Shown here in pieces: positions 36,314 to 45,796 of a stretch of 64,000 nucleotides of DNA. This stretch comes from Symbiodinium natans (taxonomy: Eukaryota; Sar; Dinophyceae; Suessiales; Symbiodiniaceae). The stretch is from the NCBI GenBank assembly GCA_905221605.1, contig CAJNDS010002139.1:124001-188000 (forward strand). The letters are read 5' to 3'. A program made the position numbers and the translations under genes. The notes under the pieces are model-generated. The model made no database searches. It was not told where the DNA came from and saw only the letters and a program-made list of their open reading frames with translations. Position 1 is the first letter of the stretch, and every line of letters begins with the position of its first letter.

Positions 36314-37327
36314 TCAGGGGTTCGTGGCTTTGCATACGTCGTTGGCGTGTCTTTGGCTGTGGCCTGCCTGAGCGTCTTCTCCTTGTACTGGTCGCAAGTA
36401 TCGTAGCAGTAGGAGTCGATGTCGATTTTTTTTCAATTTTCGAGCAACTTCCAAGGGTCGGTGGCAAGGGTTGTCAGTGGAGGTGAGTGAGGCTTTGGCG
36501 TTCGTGAGCAGTTTCACCCAGGCTATGCTGCCTTTCGCAGCAGCGCCACGCAGCAATTGGCTCTTTTCCTCACACGTCATTCGCGGTGGTGTGCGGGTTT
36601 GTTGTAGAGTTCTAGCCACCTGCAAGGCACGGTGTTTGAAGGCTCGTTGCATCAAGTTGTGGCCTGTGTTGTCCCGTGTGTTTATGTCAGCTTTGTGTTT
36701 TAGCAGCAGGCGTACCAGTGATGTCGATCGCATGGATTCTGCAATGAGTATGGGAGTTGGTTCATGTGATGTTCTTGCGTGAACGTCCGCGGCGTTCTGC
36801 AATAGCAGTTTTGCAACGCGTGTATTTTGGCTGCGGCAAGCGGCTGTCAAGGGATTTTTGCCGTCGTCCGTGCCGTCGATGTCGGCTTGGGCCTGGATCA
36901 AAACTTGCACGACGTCTGTAGAATGAGAATTGCAGGCGGCTGCAAGGCTTAGTGGATTGCATGGAGACATGGGCATGTTGGGGTCGTGGTGTTCGTCGCA
37001 AATTAGCCTTCGAACCCAGGTCGGGTTGTTTGTTTCGATGGCTGCGGATAATGCTATCATTCCTCCGCTTCGGAATGACAGAACGATGACAAACAGAGTG
37101 ACCTGGGTGTTCTTGACGGTGGTTCTGCATTTCGCCCACGTCCATGTGTAGTCCATCGTCTTGTTGTTGTGGCTGAACTGAAGTCGAATTCGGTTAGAGT
37201 TAACTTCGAGCATCGCTGCTATGTGGGGTTTCAGGTCTTGGAGCACGCTGTCGGCTTGCTGAAAATTTTTGCTGGCGGTGTCAATGGTGCAGATCTCGTT
37301 GCCATTGAGGCCGTGAATGCTGAGCAT
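36314..37327 (-). CDS. Ubiquitin-like plus ankyrin-repeat protein
   Basis: The frame is open from 37594, but the start at 37327 (MLSIHGLNGNEICTIDT) fits the family best and gives 337 residues. Residues about 1-78 look ubiquitin-like: a first strand, a helix around VLQDLKPHIAAMLEVNSNRI, and a final strand VTLFVIVLSF. Five or six degenerate ankyrin repeats follow from about residue 85: NPLSLAAACNSHSTDVVQVL, NPLTAACRSQNTRVAKLLLQ, TPILIAESMRSTSLVRLLLK, HNLMQRAFKHRALQVARTLQ and a later LLRGAAAKGSIAWVKLLTNA. The architecture matches the gene at 12.3-11.3 kb. It lies about 0.75 kb downstream of the Helitron gene on the same strand, so it may be captured cargo or an ordinary neighbour. The last 25 or so residues are not ankyrin-like. 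Function unknown; such repeats mediate protein binding. Confidence 0.75.
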   Translation of the reverse strand: MLSIHGLNGNEICTIDTASKNFQQADSVLQDLKPHIAAMLEVNSNRIRLQFSHNNKTMDYTWTWAKCRTTVKNTQVTLFVIVLSFRSGGMIALSAAIETNNPTWVRRLICDEHHDPNMPMSPCNPLSLAAACNSHSTDVVQVLIQAQADIDGTDDGKNPLTAACRSQNTRVAKLLLQNAADVHARTSHEPTPILIAESMRSTSLVRLLLKHKADINTRDNTGHNLMQRAFKHRALQVARTLQQTRTPPRMTCEEKSQLLRGAAAKGSIAWVKLLTNAKASLTSTDNPCHRPLEVARKLKKNRHRLLLLRYLRPVQGEDAQAGHSQRHANDVCKATNP

Positions 37328-37859
37328 TGTTTTGTCGTGAGAAATTATGCTCGATTCTGTGAGTGTTTGTTGTTTGTTTGGGTACACGATGGTGGACTGT
37401 GTGGTCCTAAGTGATGAACTTTGTGTTCTTAGCGTTATACTACAAGTTGAGCTAGTAGCAATTTCTTCGGCTGTCCGAAATGTGTTCATTAATCTTGGTG
37501 ACCTTCCTTGCAGACTTTCTGTTGCTGTATTCGTTGAGCCGATGTTGCATTGGGCGGAAATGTGCACGTGCTTTTTTTCTGGTGACTTGTTCAATGTTGA
37601 CTTGCTTTAGTTGGCATGCGAGGCACAACGGGTTCAAGGAGCTTGGTGAGTAAGGCATCGGGCATGCATGCTTAATTTAGTTGATTCTGTTCGGGATTCA
37701 ATTCTGGCAGAACTTGTAGCCGTGTGTTTTTTTGTCGTTGCGTCGATATAAGCCGTCTGATTGTTCTTTACCGGCGTCCTCTTCGTTGTCTTGGGTCCAT
37801 ATGCTATGGCTCTGAATTACAATGATGGTACGTCGATGCATGTTCGGAGAGGCAGCCGA
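37328..37859. other. Interval between the ankyrin gene and the Helitron 3' end
   Basis: About 530 bases hold the upstream extension of the ankyrin frame (in-frame up to 37594) and sequence of unknown role. This is where the 3' terminus of the Helitron (a hairpin followed by CTRR in known Helitrons) would be expected on the minus strand if the ankyrin gene is outside it. I could not identify one with confidence. Confidence 0.35.
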
Positions 37860-38270
37860 CTACTTTTGATGTGCTCGTCGCTTTGGACGTGCGTTGTCGT
37901 GGCACTGCTGACACAGGTGGTCGTCAGTGGTTGGGTGGGCGAAGTCTGTATACTCTCCCACGTTGCTCTGGATGTACTGTTTTTTATGCGTCTTCTCTGT
38001 TCTCTTGAGTTTGCATGCTGCTGCTTGGAGTGTGGTGAATGGTACTCTGATTGTTGTGCGGAGAGGCAGCCTGCTACTTTCGATGTGTTGTTCGTTTTGG
38101 ATTAGCGGTTTTGCGGCACTGGGGGCACAGACGGTCGTTGGAGTTGTGAGTGGGTGGAGCCTGCATAGTGTCCCAGGTCGCTTTACATTTTTTGCAGGTG
38201 CGGTGTCCACGTGGTGGTACTTGACGGCCGTCGGTGCAGTTGATGCATATTTTGTTGTGAGTGGCGCCGT
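37840..38270 (-). repeat. Tandem duplication of the Helitron terminal zinc-ribbon segment
   Basis: The end of the last coding exon, its TAG stop and following bases (about 38060-38200) are repeated about 214 bases further downstream (about 37845-37990). Landmarks in both: CCACGT or CCAGGT, GTGGCACTGC or GCGGCACTGG, and GGAGAGGCAGCC. Read in the exon frame, the second copy starts ATWESIQTSPT (first copy: ATWDTMQAPPT) and then loses one base, so its CxxC part continues in another frame. It lies beyond the stop of the first copy and is a decayed duplicate. Confidence 0.75.
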
Positions 38271-38968
38271 GCATGGCCTTGTTGAGATAGAATCTGTTGC
38301 AGGATCGGCACATGAACTTGTTACCTGTTGATTGCATTTCTTGCTCGAATTTGGTCTGGCACTCGAGACAGCTGATGGCTTGGGTTGGGAAGCTTCGCAT
38401 GCAGTCGGAGAACTGGTCCAGGTCCATGGTTCTCGTGCAGCTTGCGCATGTTAGCGGCGCAGTGTTCGTTTCTATGCATCGCATGCACCTGCGTTCGTTG
38501 TCGGAGAGTTGTTCGTGCAACTGGGCTCTGTGGAAGGCATCTTCGGGCTTGTGAATTCCGCAATCTCGGCAGGTGTACTTCTGCTTCTTGCCATTGATCC
38601 GGCGAAACAAGGTATTTTTTCTTTTACCGTTCGTTTGGACGTTTTGACAGTTGAGACAATCGGCGGGTTTTGTGGCCTGGATGTTTTTCCATTGCAAGTC
38701 CGAGAAGGCTTCTAGGGTCTTGATTTCTTTGCATGTCGAACAGCAGGCGGTCGGCCACCTTGCTTCTTGGACGTCTTGTATGGTCAGTTCCTTGCGCAGC
38801 TTTTTGAGCAATAATTCGGGTCCATCTGGTGCGCCACGTTGAAAGAGCCATAGTGGAAAGGGGCGCAATATGAGAAGGTCTTCTCGACTGCAAACGCGAC
38901 TGGCCGCCACTGTGCCGTATGACGTGTGTGTGAGACGATCTATGTTCAGGTCCAAGAGAACCGCGCTC
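38074..38968 (-). CDS. Helitron transposase exon 7: final helicase motif and five zinc ribbons
   Basis: 297 codons plus TAG. Joined to exon 6 it reads GKTL-SAVLLDLNIDRLTH, then TVAASRVCSREDLLILRPF, the helicase motif VI region with the arginine kept (SRV where TRV is usual), and PLWLFQRG...GPELLLKKLR. From about residue 1952 there are five Cys-x2-Cys...Cys-x2-Cys units: CSTC/CLNC, CRDC/CMRC, CASC/CLEC, CRSC/CINC and CKKC/CPQC. The first (CSTCKEIKTLEAFSDLQW) resembles Stc1-type zinc ribbons. Stc1 in fission yeast links RNAi to heterochromatin; a similar role here would be speculation. The acceptor is CCAAG|G. Confidence 0.8.
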
Positions 38969-39068
38969 CTTGGAAGGGTTGAGAGTGCATGTGCAGCTGT
39001 GCTAGTGCTGTCGGTGGGTTTGAATCGGAGATAGTGTGCTGTGGTTTGTTTGATTGCAGCTTAGTCGC

Positions 39069-39263
39069 AGTGTTTTTCCTTGGCTGCTGTGGGCCGTGAT
39101 CGCGAAGGCTGGACTCAATGGCAGTTGCGTCCTTTTCACCCCCAAGACGGGACATTTCCTTCCTTTGTCGAGTTTCCAAGTTCTGGTCCATGGCATGATA
39201 GGATAGAGTCCCGGTTCTCGGCTGCCGTCTAAGGTCCAGTCTGCATCGTAGAATTTGACGTAC
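39069..39263 (-). CDS. Helitron transposase exon 6: helicase motif V region
   Basis: 195 bases: YVKFYDADWTLDGSREPGLY, then PWTRTWKLDKGRKCPVLGVK, and AFAITAHSSQGKTL, which is the PIF1-family motif with the conserved H-x-S-Q-G. The WTLDG...PGLYPI segment is characteristic of dinoflagellate Helitron helicases. Acceptor GATCAG|G; donor CT|GCGACT (GC type), phase 2. This small exon is easily missed because its flanks are open in other frames. Confidence 0.75.
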
Positions 39264-39417
39264 CTGATCTCTGCTATTCTAGTCAGACGGATGTTAACTT
39301 GAAATAACAGTTGTACAGAAACGAATACGTGAATGATTCTAAAGATACAGTTTCACGTGCATGTGTATGTATATGTTTATGCTGTGTTGTTTCGTTTGGA
39401 TATTCTTTTTGCGGATC

Positions 39418-39935
39418 GATGACACTACTCGTGGTTGTTGTTGATTTTCCGGCCATTCCCAGGAGTGAACATAGCCGAGGCGACCTTTCAGCAGGTACTT
39501 GTCGGAGCGGTCGATGTGCTGGGTGAGTTGCACTGGCAATCCGATTGCCAAAGGCAGCATGCCCAGGAGCCCTTCTGTGTCCATGTCGTGGTAGCGTAAC
39601 CAGCGAATTTTGGCGGTTTTGTCGCACGCTTGGGTTTGCATGACTTCTGTGCCGGCTTTGTCTCGTGCGACGGACCAGCGGAGGGGAAGGCCCGTGGCTT
39701 GGGCGAAGCTGGCGGCTCGGTCTTTGTTGATTTGATACTTTGCGTCGTTGTTGGCAACGATGACTGTGCCGCACAGGAATTTGTCTTCGCTCAGTCGTGG
39801 GTCTTGTGGTGAGTCGATGACTCGTTTGCGGCTTCTTTTTTCGGCTTCGGTCAGGGTGCATCCATCGACGTGCTGGCCGTGCAAGTACTTCCAGTTGGTT
39901 TCAGACAGGCGGCCTGAACGCATCTCGGCGACGAC
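39418..39935 (-). CDS. Helitron transposase exon 5: helicase middle region
   Basis: About 172 codons beginning VVAEMRSGRLSETNWKYLHG after acceptor CCTGACAG|GTC, the expected continuation after WWNE. It includes LSEDKFLCGTVIVANNDAKY and LPLAIGLPVQLTQHIDRSDK, which corresponds to the PIF1 segment before the final motifs, then LLKGRLGYVHSWEW. The 3' boundary is uncertain. A GA donor (TC|GATCCG) gives phase 2, as exon 6 requires. A different GA donor a few codons upstream, paired with an earlier acceptor, would also keep the frame. Confidence 0.7.
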
Positions 39936-40121
39936 CTGTCAGGAGAAGCAGGGATTGGGGGGGTGGGGGGGTAGGAGGTTCAGGGGGGTATGGGCGGGAA
40001 TTCGAGAGGATGAGGCAATGTGTGGACGTTTTACTTGATGTGGTGAGTGTTTTGTTCTTTTGGATGCTTTGACCTGGTTGGGAGTCTTTTGTTTGTTTTT
40101 TTTTTTCGAAGTGCATTGTGC

Positions 40122-43067
40122 CTCGTTCCACCATTTGTCCTTGCAGCGCTCTTTTTGCACGAGTTCGGTTACGCCTTGCAATGCTCCGCACCAGACGAGC
40201 TCCCGGCCTGCTTGAATCAGTGGATCCGCCGCTACTTGTGCTTGGCTGCTTGCAGGTTTCAGGTAGGCTGGTATGTCCACGAGGCTGCCACCTTCTGGAG
40301 GCGGTAGTTGGTTGAAATCGCCGAGAAACACGACGTTGAGGCCGGCGAAGGGTCTCACTCGTCCCGTGACGTCGTGCTTCCAGCGGCTGGCGGCTGGGGT
40401 GGCGCTGCGAATGCGAGCTTCGATTTGTGTGAGGAGCGTGGCGCTGACCATGCCGATTTCGTCGATGATTAACCATCGCCAGAGGGCTATGCGCTTGGCG
40501 GTGTCTGGAGACATGCCCTTGTCGAGGCTGTGGCGCCCCATGGAGAGTCCGCAACTGGCGTGGAGCGTCTTTCCGCGGATGTCTGCGGCGTTGGTTGCCT
40601 GGAACGCGGCGGTCTCGAAGTCGATTCCCTGGACGTAGCCGAGGACATCTTGGAAAAGCGCACGCATGCATTTGAGAACGTGGGTTTTGCCGCTGCCCGG
40701 ACCGCCGTGGAGAAGCCAGACGAGCGGCTCGTCCGCTTGCAGTCTGGTGTCGTTGCTTGGCGTCAGGTTGTATTCCACTAGAATCCTGTTTACGATCAGT
40801 TGCATGAAGCTTTTTTGTTGTTCGTTTAAAGTGGACTGAATTTTCTTGCTGTTTAGCCATGTGTGTAGTTTGTCTGCGGTGATTCTGTTCTGGTGGGTTA
40901 CGACGGGTCGTTGGTAAGGGTGGTGGAGGCCTGTTTGTTGCTGCTGCTCGGTCGATGTTTGTAGTCTGCGCGAGTCTTTTGCTGCTTGGATCAGCTTGTC
41001 TGGGTCCGCTACGCCGGGTGAGGACTTCAGCAGCGAGTTCTGTGTCGCAGCCATTTTGGACAGCGGGTTGCTTTCTGGTGTGTGTGAAAGCCAGATCTTT
41101 TGGCTGAGATCAAACATGTTTTTTGTAAGCTGGCCTCGTTTCATTGTGGTCGTTGTTGCTGTTGCGTCTTCTGAAGGTTCCGGAGCCGTGGCTTCTGGGT
41201 CGTCGTTATCGTCTTCGGCTCCTCGAACCCTCGTGGTTTTGGCGAGTTGCAAGTCGTCGTCTTCGAAGTGATACATGATGTCTTCTAAGTTATCGTTGTC
41301 GCTGTTGCAGCAGAGGTCGTTGTTTATTTGCAGTTGGCGTGGTAGACAGAAGGTGAAAGCGTAGTTCAGGACGTAGCGCTTGACTTCCTCCGTGGCCCAG
41401 CCTGTGTGGGTCGCCCATCTCATGAGGGCCTCCTTCCAGGTTGTCGTGTCGGGACCTTTTAGCGTGCCTATGTACGGAGCTTCGTCGGTGGCGTCATTTT
41501 TGGTGCCGCTCCAGGGTCGGAAGAGAACCAGGAGGCGTTTCGCGTGCTCTTCGTCGTTTCGTCCGTACGTGGCTTTGAACACTACAGGAACATGTGGCCT
41601 TGGTCGGGGTACGATGATCCAGTCGTGTCGGAACGGTTCGTGCGTTGGATCATCCGTCATGGGACTCATGGGCATCCAGTCGTCATCTCCGCGTTCGTGT
41701 ATTCGATAGTGCAAGCCGGGTTGGAGCTTCTGCCAGAAGGTTCCTGCATTAATTTGTTTCGAGCCGGCTTCGGTGAGGTAGGCGTGGTATTTCTTGGGTC
41801 GTGGTTGCGCTGCGTCACCTGGTTGTTGCTCGAGGTGGTGAGGCCGAGTTGCCATCTTCGTGCTGTAGTATCTGAGAAACTCGTAGGCGGACAAGGGGCT
41901 CACCTCAGGTCGCCGTCCTCGATGAGCGTAGATGGTCCAGAACGCGGGCTTGGGAATGGCTTGGCGGTTGCAGGTTTTTCTGGTGTCTTTACAAATCATT
42001 GCTTGTTCTTGTCTGGGTTGGTTGGTGGTCACGATTTCCTCGAGCAACTGGAGTCCGTGATGTAGGTTGATTTGTTGGCATGGGCTCGTTTTCACTGCCT
42101 CAGCTTTGGTGGGGTCCAGATGGCCGGCGTGCTGGACGAGGTTGGTGCATTCCACGGCTCCACGGACCACGCCTCGGGCATAGCAATCTGTGGCGAGTCT
42201 TTTGGCTGTGCGTGCCCCGACGTATCCGGTGTTGGGGTTGTGCTGCAGTTCCTTGGTCAGGTCGTGTTCTTGCGCGGCTTGGCTTTTGTTCCATTCGTGC
42301 ACTTCGTTGATGGCGATGGGCAGGCGCTTGCACTGGTAGTCGCAGGCGTAGCCGGCCTGCGCGGACTGGTTGATCTGGGCTTGGCGCATGATTTCCCAGA
42401 TGTTGTCTTCGCTTGTGCAGTTTTCATCGCAGCAGGCGGGATCGTGGAATTGTTGGGTGATGGGGAAGCGGTATGGGACCTGGACGTCGCTATTGCATCG
42501 TAGTGCTGCGAGCATGGCTGGATGGGTGCCGTTGAGGTTCGCGTCGTTGCAAGGCCCCCAGAGCAGGCCTAAGGCGCTGCGTTTGCCCTTGGTTGGCATG
42601 TCCATGTTTTCTGCTAGGCCCTTGCAGATGAGGAGGCTTTTGTCTGTTAGGCGCTTGTCTCGTGGGAAGCCGGCTTTGCATTTGGTGGGATCTTTGGGGT
42701 CTTTGCAGTGGCGTAGTGGCATGGGAGGTCCGTCGGGTGTGTTGGGAAGGTGGACGTGGTGTTGTTTTAGCTGTTGGAGTTTTTCGACGTCTTCGTTTAG
42801 GTAGAGCTGTCTCCAGGTCTCGGCAGGCAGCTTGCTGTCGCTTTGATAGTCGGGACGGCTGAGCGCGAGCGTTGAGCTGCGGAAAGCTGGCCAGGCTGCT
42901 TCGGTTTCGTGGCGATGTCGTTGCCATTCTTCTGGGTTGGAATACACGGTGCGGGAGACGTGTGAAACGTAGTTTTGGTACTGCTTCAGCATTTTCATCT
43001 GTTGCTCTGAACTCAGTTTCTGCAGATCGGCGATGGGTCTGAATTGGTGGAAGCTCTGCACGAAAAC
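40122..43067 (-). CDS. Helitron transposase exon 4: Rep tyrosines, linker and helicase core
   Basis: 982 codons, by far the largest exon. About residue 897 of the joined protein lies YACDYQCK (42350-42327). It matches the Helitron Rep motif with two catalytic tyrosines and a lysine, which form the covalent link to DNA. The linker contains HAKRLLVLF and WKEALMRWATHTGWATEEVK, typical of this family, and an acidic/Thr-rich tract before MKRGQLTKNMFDLSQKIW. PIF1 helicase motifs follow: Walker A GGPGSGKT (about residue 1445, 40706-40683), Walker B LIIDEIGMVS (about 1523) and motif III GDFNQLPPP (about 1573). The exon ends KDKWWNE before a GC donor (GAG|GCACAA). The first 64 codons of the longer open frame are intron 3 and are excluded. 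Confidence 0.85.
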
Positions 43068-43078
43068 CTGTGCAAGTC

Positions 43079-43118
<40 letters not shown>

Positions 43119-43464
43119 TGTGTGTGTCTGTGTGTGTCTGTGTGTGTCTGTGTGTGTCTGTGTGTGTCTGTGTGTGTCTGTGTGTGTCTGTGTGTGTCTC
43201 TGTGTGTGTGTGTGTGTATGTTTTTCTGTATGTGAATCTTTCTGTGTTTGTGTGTGCACCTGTGGGGTTGTGATGTGGATAGGTGGTTACATTGTGGGAC
43301 TGTGAAAGATTTGGGCGTAGTGTATACATTTGTAGTATGTGATTTTTATATGTTTTTTTGTGTGGTGTCAGAGGGGGGGAGAGGGTGAACGTGCGAGTAT
43401 GTGCTTGTGCCCGTGTGTACTTTGAGTTGGGTCATTGAACAGTTCCTTTCTTTGTGGTTCGGAC
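43068..43464 (-). other. Intron 3 of the Helitron gene with a TG microsatellite
   Basis: A 397-base GT-AG intron. Its 3' half is a (TG)n repeat on the plus strand (43082-43215) with a TGTGTGTC variant recurring every 10 bases. Read through, it gives a His/Thr-rich peptide that makes exon 4 appear to start 64 codons too early. The acceptor is TTGCACAG|GTT. Confidence 0.75.
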
Positions 43465-43875
43465 CTGGAAGTGGATGTGCAGGCTTCCGCTTTTCTGACA
43501 CTCGATCGAGCCATAGACGGAGTCTACGCGTCCGAAGATTCCTCCGCATGCCATGGCGTTGCTGCCGAAGGCGTCTGTGCAAGGATTGTTGGTCATTGCG
43601 CATTCGGGACAATTGGGACAGAATCTTACTCCGAATAGGTGCCGCATGGCCAGTTGCACGAGCACGCGGAAGCCTTCCGCGCATGCTAACGGGTCCTTGG
43701 CTAGCATGGCTCGGCGCTCGTCATAGGCGGGCAGTTGAGTCATCAGTTTTTCCGGATCGAGGCTGTAGTACTCCACGTTGAGATCCGGTTTGTTTTTGGA
43801 CTGATATGACCTGGTGGCTTCTTCGGTGGTGGCGGGATCGCATTCTCTAGCTCTTGCCAGGCGCACCATGAGGAC
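43465..43875 (-). CDS. Helitron transposase exon 3: Rep domain with HUH motif
   Basis: 137 codons, starting VLMVRLARARECDPATTEEA. It contains a cysteine cluster FCPNCPECAMTNNPC that may bind metal. It ends with the HUH nuclease motif GSLHIHFQ, in which the two histidines (about residues 654 and 656 of the joined protein) would coordinate the metal ion for strand cleavage. Acceptor CACGCAG|GTC; donor CAG|GTCCGA, phase 0. Joined to exon 4 it reads GSLHIHFQ-VFVQSFHQ, the expected continuation for this family. The open frame continues 11 codons into intron 3; these are not coding. Confidence 0.8.
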
Positions 43876-44055
43876 CTGCGTGGTGTTGCTGTTCTTGTTA
43901 TGTTTTTTGGCGGCGGTGGTGGCGCGTGGTTATTCGCCGGTCTTCGTGGGATCATTTTTAGTGATCGGATATTCACTGTCGTTTTGCATGTGTTTGTGTG
44001 CTTAGAGAAGAAGGCTGGTCAGGGTTTTGTTCTGTTCGTTTTCAAACCAAGATGC

Positions 44056-44199
44056 GGAGTCTCTTTCGGAGGGGGAGAAGGTTACGAAGAGCGGCGTCCC
44101 GTAGCAAATTCGATTGGCGTGAGTTTCTTGTCTCATGATGCTTCTGACGTCGTGGGTGCCCGGAATGTTGCGGCAGCGTGCCGTGCAGTTGTCCAGCAC
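44056..44199 (-). CDS. Helitron transposase exon 2: start of the Rep domain
   Basis: 48 codons: VLDNCTARCRN, then IPGTHDVRSIMRQETHANRI, CYGTPLFVTFSPSERDS. The G-T-x-x-V-R...M-R-x-x-x-x-A-x-R-x-x-x-G-x-P-L-F-V-T-F-S-P pattern is typical of the Helitron-like N (Rep) domain of dinoflagellate and other eukaryotic Helitrons. The acceptor is CACGTGCAG|GTG. The donor is inferred as TCC|GC, because only that join gives the expected SPSERDS-VLMVRLAR spacing. The resulting intron 2 (44055-43876) is GC-AG. Confidence 0.7.
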
Positions 44200-44380
44200 C
44201 TGCACGTGTGGCTTTTGACGTGTGGGAAACGCATACTGGTTGTTCTTTTTGTCAGAGAGCAGAAGAGAGTCTAAAAATGATGTAAGAGAGAGAACAAAAG
44301 ATGACCAACAAAAACAATAACATAAAAAACAACAAAGAGAAGGAGAGAAAGAAAGAGAGAAAACCAGAGATAGATGCCAC

Positions 44381-45796
44381 TCGGATGTGTGCCAGGGATC
44401 GGGCCTTCTTTGCGGCTTCGGATAGGCCGATGCTGTACTTGACCTTGCTCAGATCGCCTTTGACGGGCTTGATCTGGTTGCTGATGTCCATGTACTTGCC
44501 GTGATGGAGCGCGTTCTGGATTTCGTTCAGTCCGTGAAGTATTTCGAGGTTGCTGAATTTCCGGTGGTCGCCCTGTTCGTCGATCGTTGCATACATGAAG
44601 GTGTTTTGTTGCAGGTTTACCATGGTTCGGAAGAGGAAGTTCCAGGTCGTGAAGCCGAATGTCCAGTCTCGTCTAAACTGTGTTTCGGCGCGACGTAGCA
44701 TGGCTGCCGCCCAGGCGTGAATGTGGACGGGTGGTGCGTTGGGGTCTCGGCTGCGTCTGTTTGTGATGCCCCTCTCGTTGCGGTCATCTTCTGCTTTTTG
44801 TGTTCGGGTGTCTTGCACGTCGGGACAGGCTGTGGCGTAGCTGAAGCAGAAGCAGAAAGCGGTGGCGAAGTACATAGGTTCAAACTGGTCGATGAGCTGG
44901 TTGCCCGTTCTGACTTCGAAGGTGTCCATCTTTTTGTGCAGCTGTGGTGTCAGTTGGTCTCGGAGATTGTTTAAGGCCGCGACGGCGATTGAGTTTTGAT
45001 TTTCTCGTTCCTCGCTGCGTCCTTCGGCCAAGATGCCTTGCGCGCGTTGGCTGGCAAATATTTCGCCGGCTTTCGATTCATCTTCGTGAGGGTGGTCCAC
45101 GGGTGTTGCGGCTTTTTGTGGTTGTAGCTTTCCCCAGTCGTCGCTGTTTTGCATGACCTCGATTACTTTTAGGACTTCGGGTGGAATGCCGTCTTCTGGG
45201 AGCTCGCTGGCCGTTCTTTGTATGTTCTCTGCTCGTGTCTTCTGGAAGGCTGGATGGCCCGACTTCTTCATGTCGAGGATCAGCTGCACGACCACCTCTC
45301 GGCGCACAGTGGCCTGGTGAATGAGCGTCTTCAATTCGGAGGCAGTCGTTTTGCGCGTTTTGTTCGTTTTCAGAAGGACTCTTACGATTTCTCCCAGCTG
45401 CTTTCCTGTGCGTGGTAGTTGTGGTGGACTTTCTTCGGAGTTCAGTGCGTCCTTGAGGTTTGTGAGAAGTTCTTCCCAGGGCATCGGGAAAGTGAGTGCG
45501 TTTCCTCTTGCTCCCAGTCGATGGAGTGCTGCGTGGGCCTTGGCGTCGAGGGCTGCTGTGGTTCCTCTTTCTTCTTCTCCATATCGTGCTTCCATGGAGA
45601 AGCAGATTAGGGTGGTTACGCAGGGGCTGGCGCAGATCATTTCCATCACTGTCACGTTTTCTTTGTAGAGGCGTTCGGGGGCGAATCCCGTCCACATGTC
45701 ATTGCACAGGCTCAGGGGCGGTAGCTGTCCCTTTCTTAGGTTTGCACTAGAGGCGTTGGATGGGTGATCTTCTGGGCAGAGAAATGTCCCGTCCAC
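44381..45796 (-). CDS. Helitron transposase exon 1: DUF6570-like N-terminal region
   Basis: 472 codons. The start at 45796 is the first in-frame ATG, but the protein may extend further upstream in a lost or unseen exon. Residues about 20-70 (LPPLSLCNDMWTGFAPERLY ... MICASPCVTTL) resemble the DUF6570 region that precedes the Rep domain in eukaryotic Helitron proteins. A charged stretch follows (about residues 120-280), then a conserved-looking part WTFGFTTWNFLFRTMVNLQQ and KKARSLAHIR. The open frame runs on to 44252, but the last part is hydrophobic (FLSFFLSFSLLFFM), coded by T-rich DNA, and is best read as intron 1. The donor after LAHIR is GT, phase 0. Joined to exon 2 it reads LAHIR-VLDNCTARCRN. 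Confidence 0.75.

Larger units (their letters stand above)
38074..45796 (-). mobile_element. Helitron-type transposon gene, seven exons (Rep plus PIF1 helicase)
   Basis: Inferred coding exons, minus strand: 45796-44381, 44199-44056, 43875-43465, 43067-40122, 39935-about 39418, 39263-39069, 38968-38074. Joined, they read without a stop for about 2,174 residues. Order: DUF6570-like region, Rep nuclease, long linker, PIF1-family helicase, five Cys2-Cys2 ribbons. Known Helitrons move as rolling-circle transposons using the Rep nuclease and helicase. Introns are about 181, 180, 397, 186, 154 and 100 bases. Donors are GT, GC, GT, GC, probably GA, and GC; all acceptors are AG|G, the pattern reported for dinoflagellates. 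All main catalytic motifs are present, so the protein may be active. Element termini (5' TC, 3' CTRR with hairpin) were not found, and the 5' end may be cut by the satellite element at 46150. Confidence 0.8.

Noticed and set aside
34422-36467. Proline-rich and glycine-rich open frames of 200-340 codons
   Set aside because: They are translations of (GGGGCT)n, poly-G and other G-rich low-complexity DNA. Some even cross the run of N.
43068-43259. His/Thr-rich N-terminus of the long helicase frame
   Set aside because: It is coded by a TG microsatellite. The Rep domain continues across it by a GT-AG intron, so the coding exon begins at 43067.
44252-44380. Hydrophobic C-terminal tail after Helitron exon 1, resembling a membrane segment
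   Set aside because: Composition is T-rich intron-like, and joining at 44381 to 44199 restores the Rep domain.
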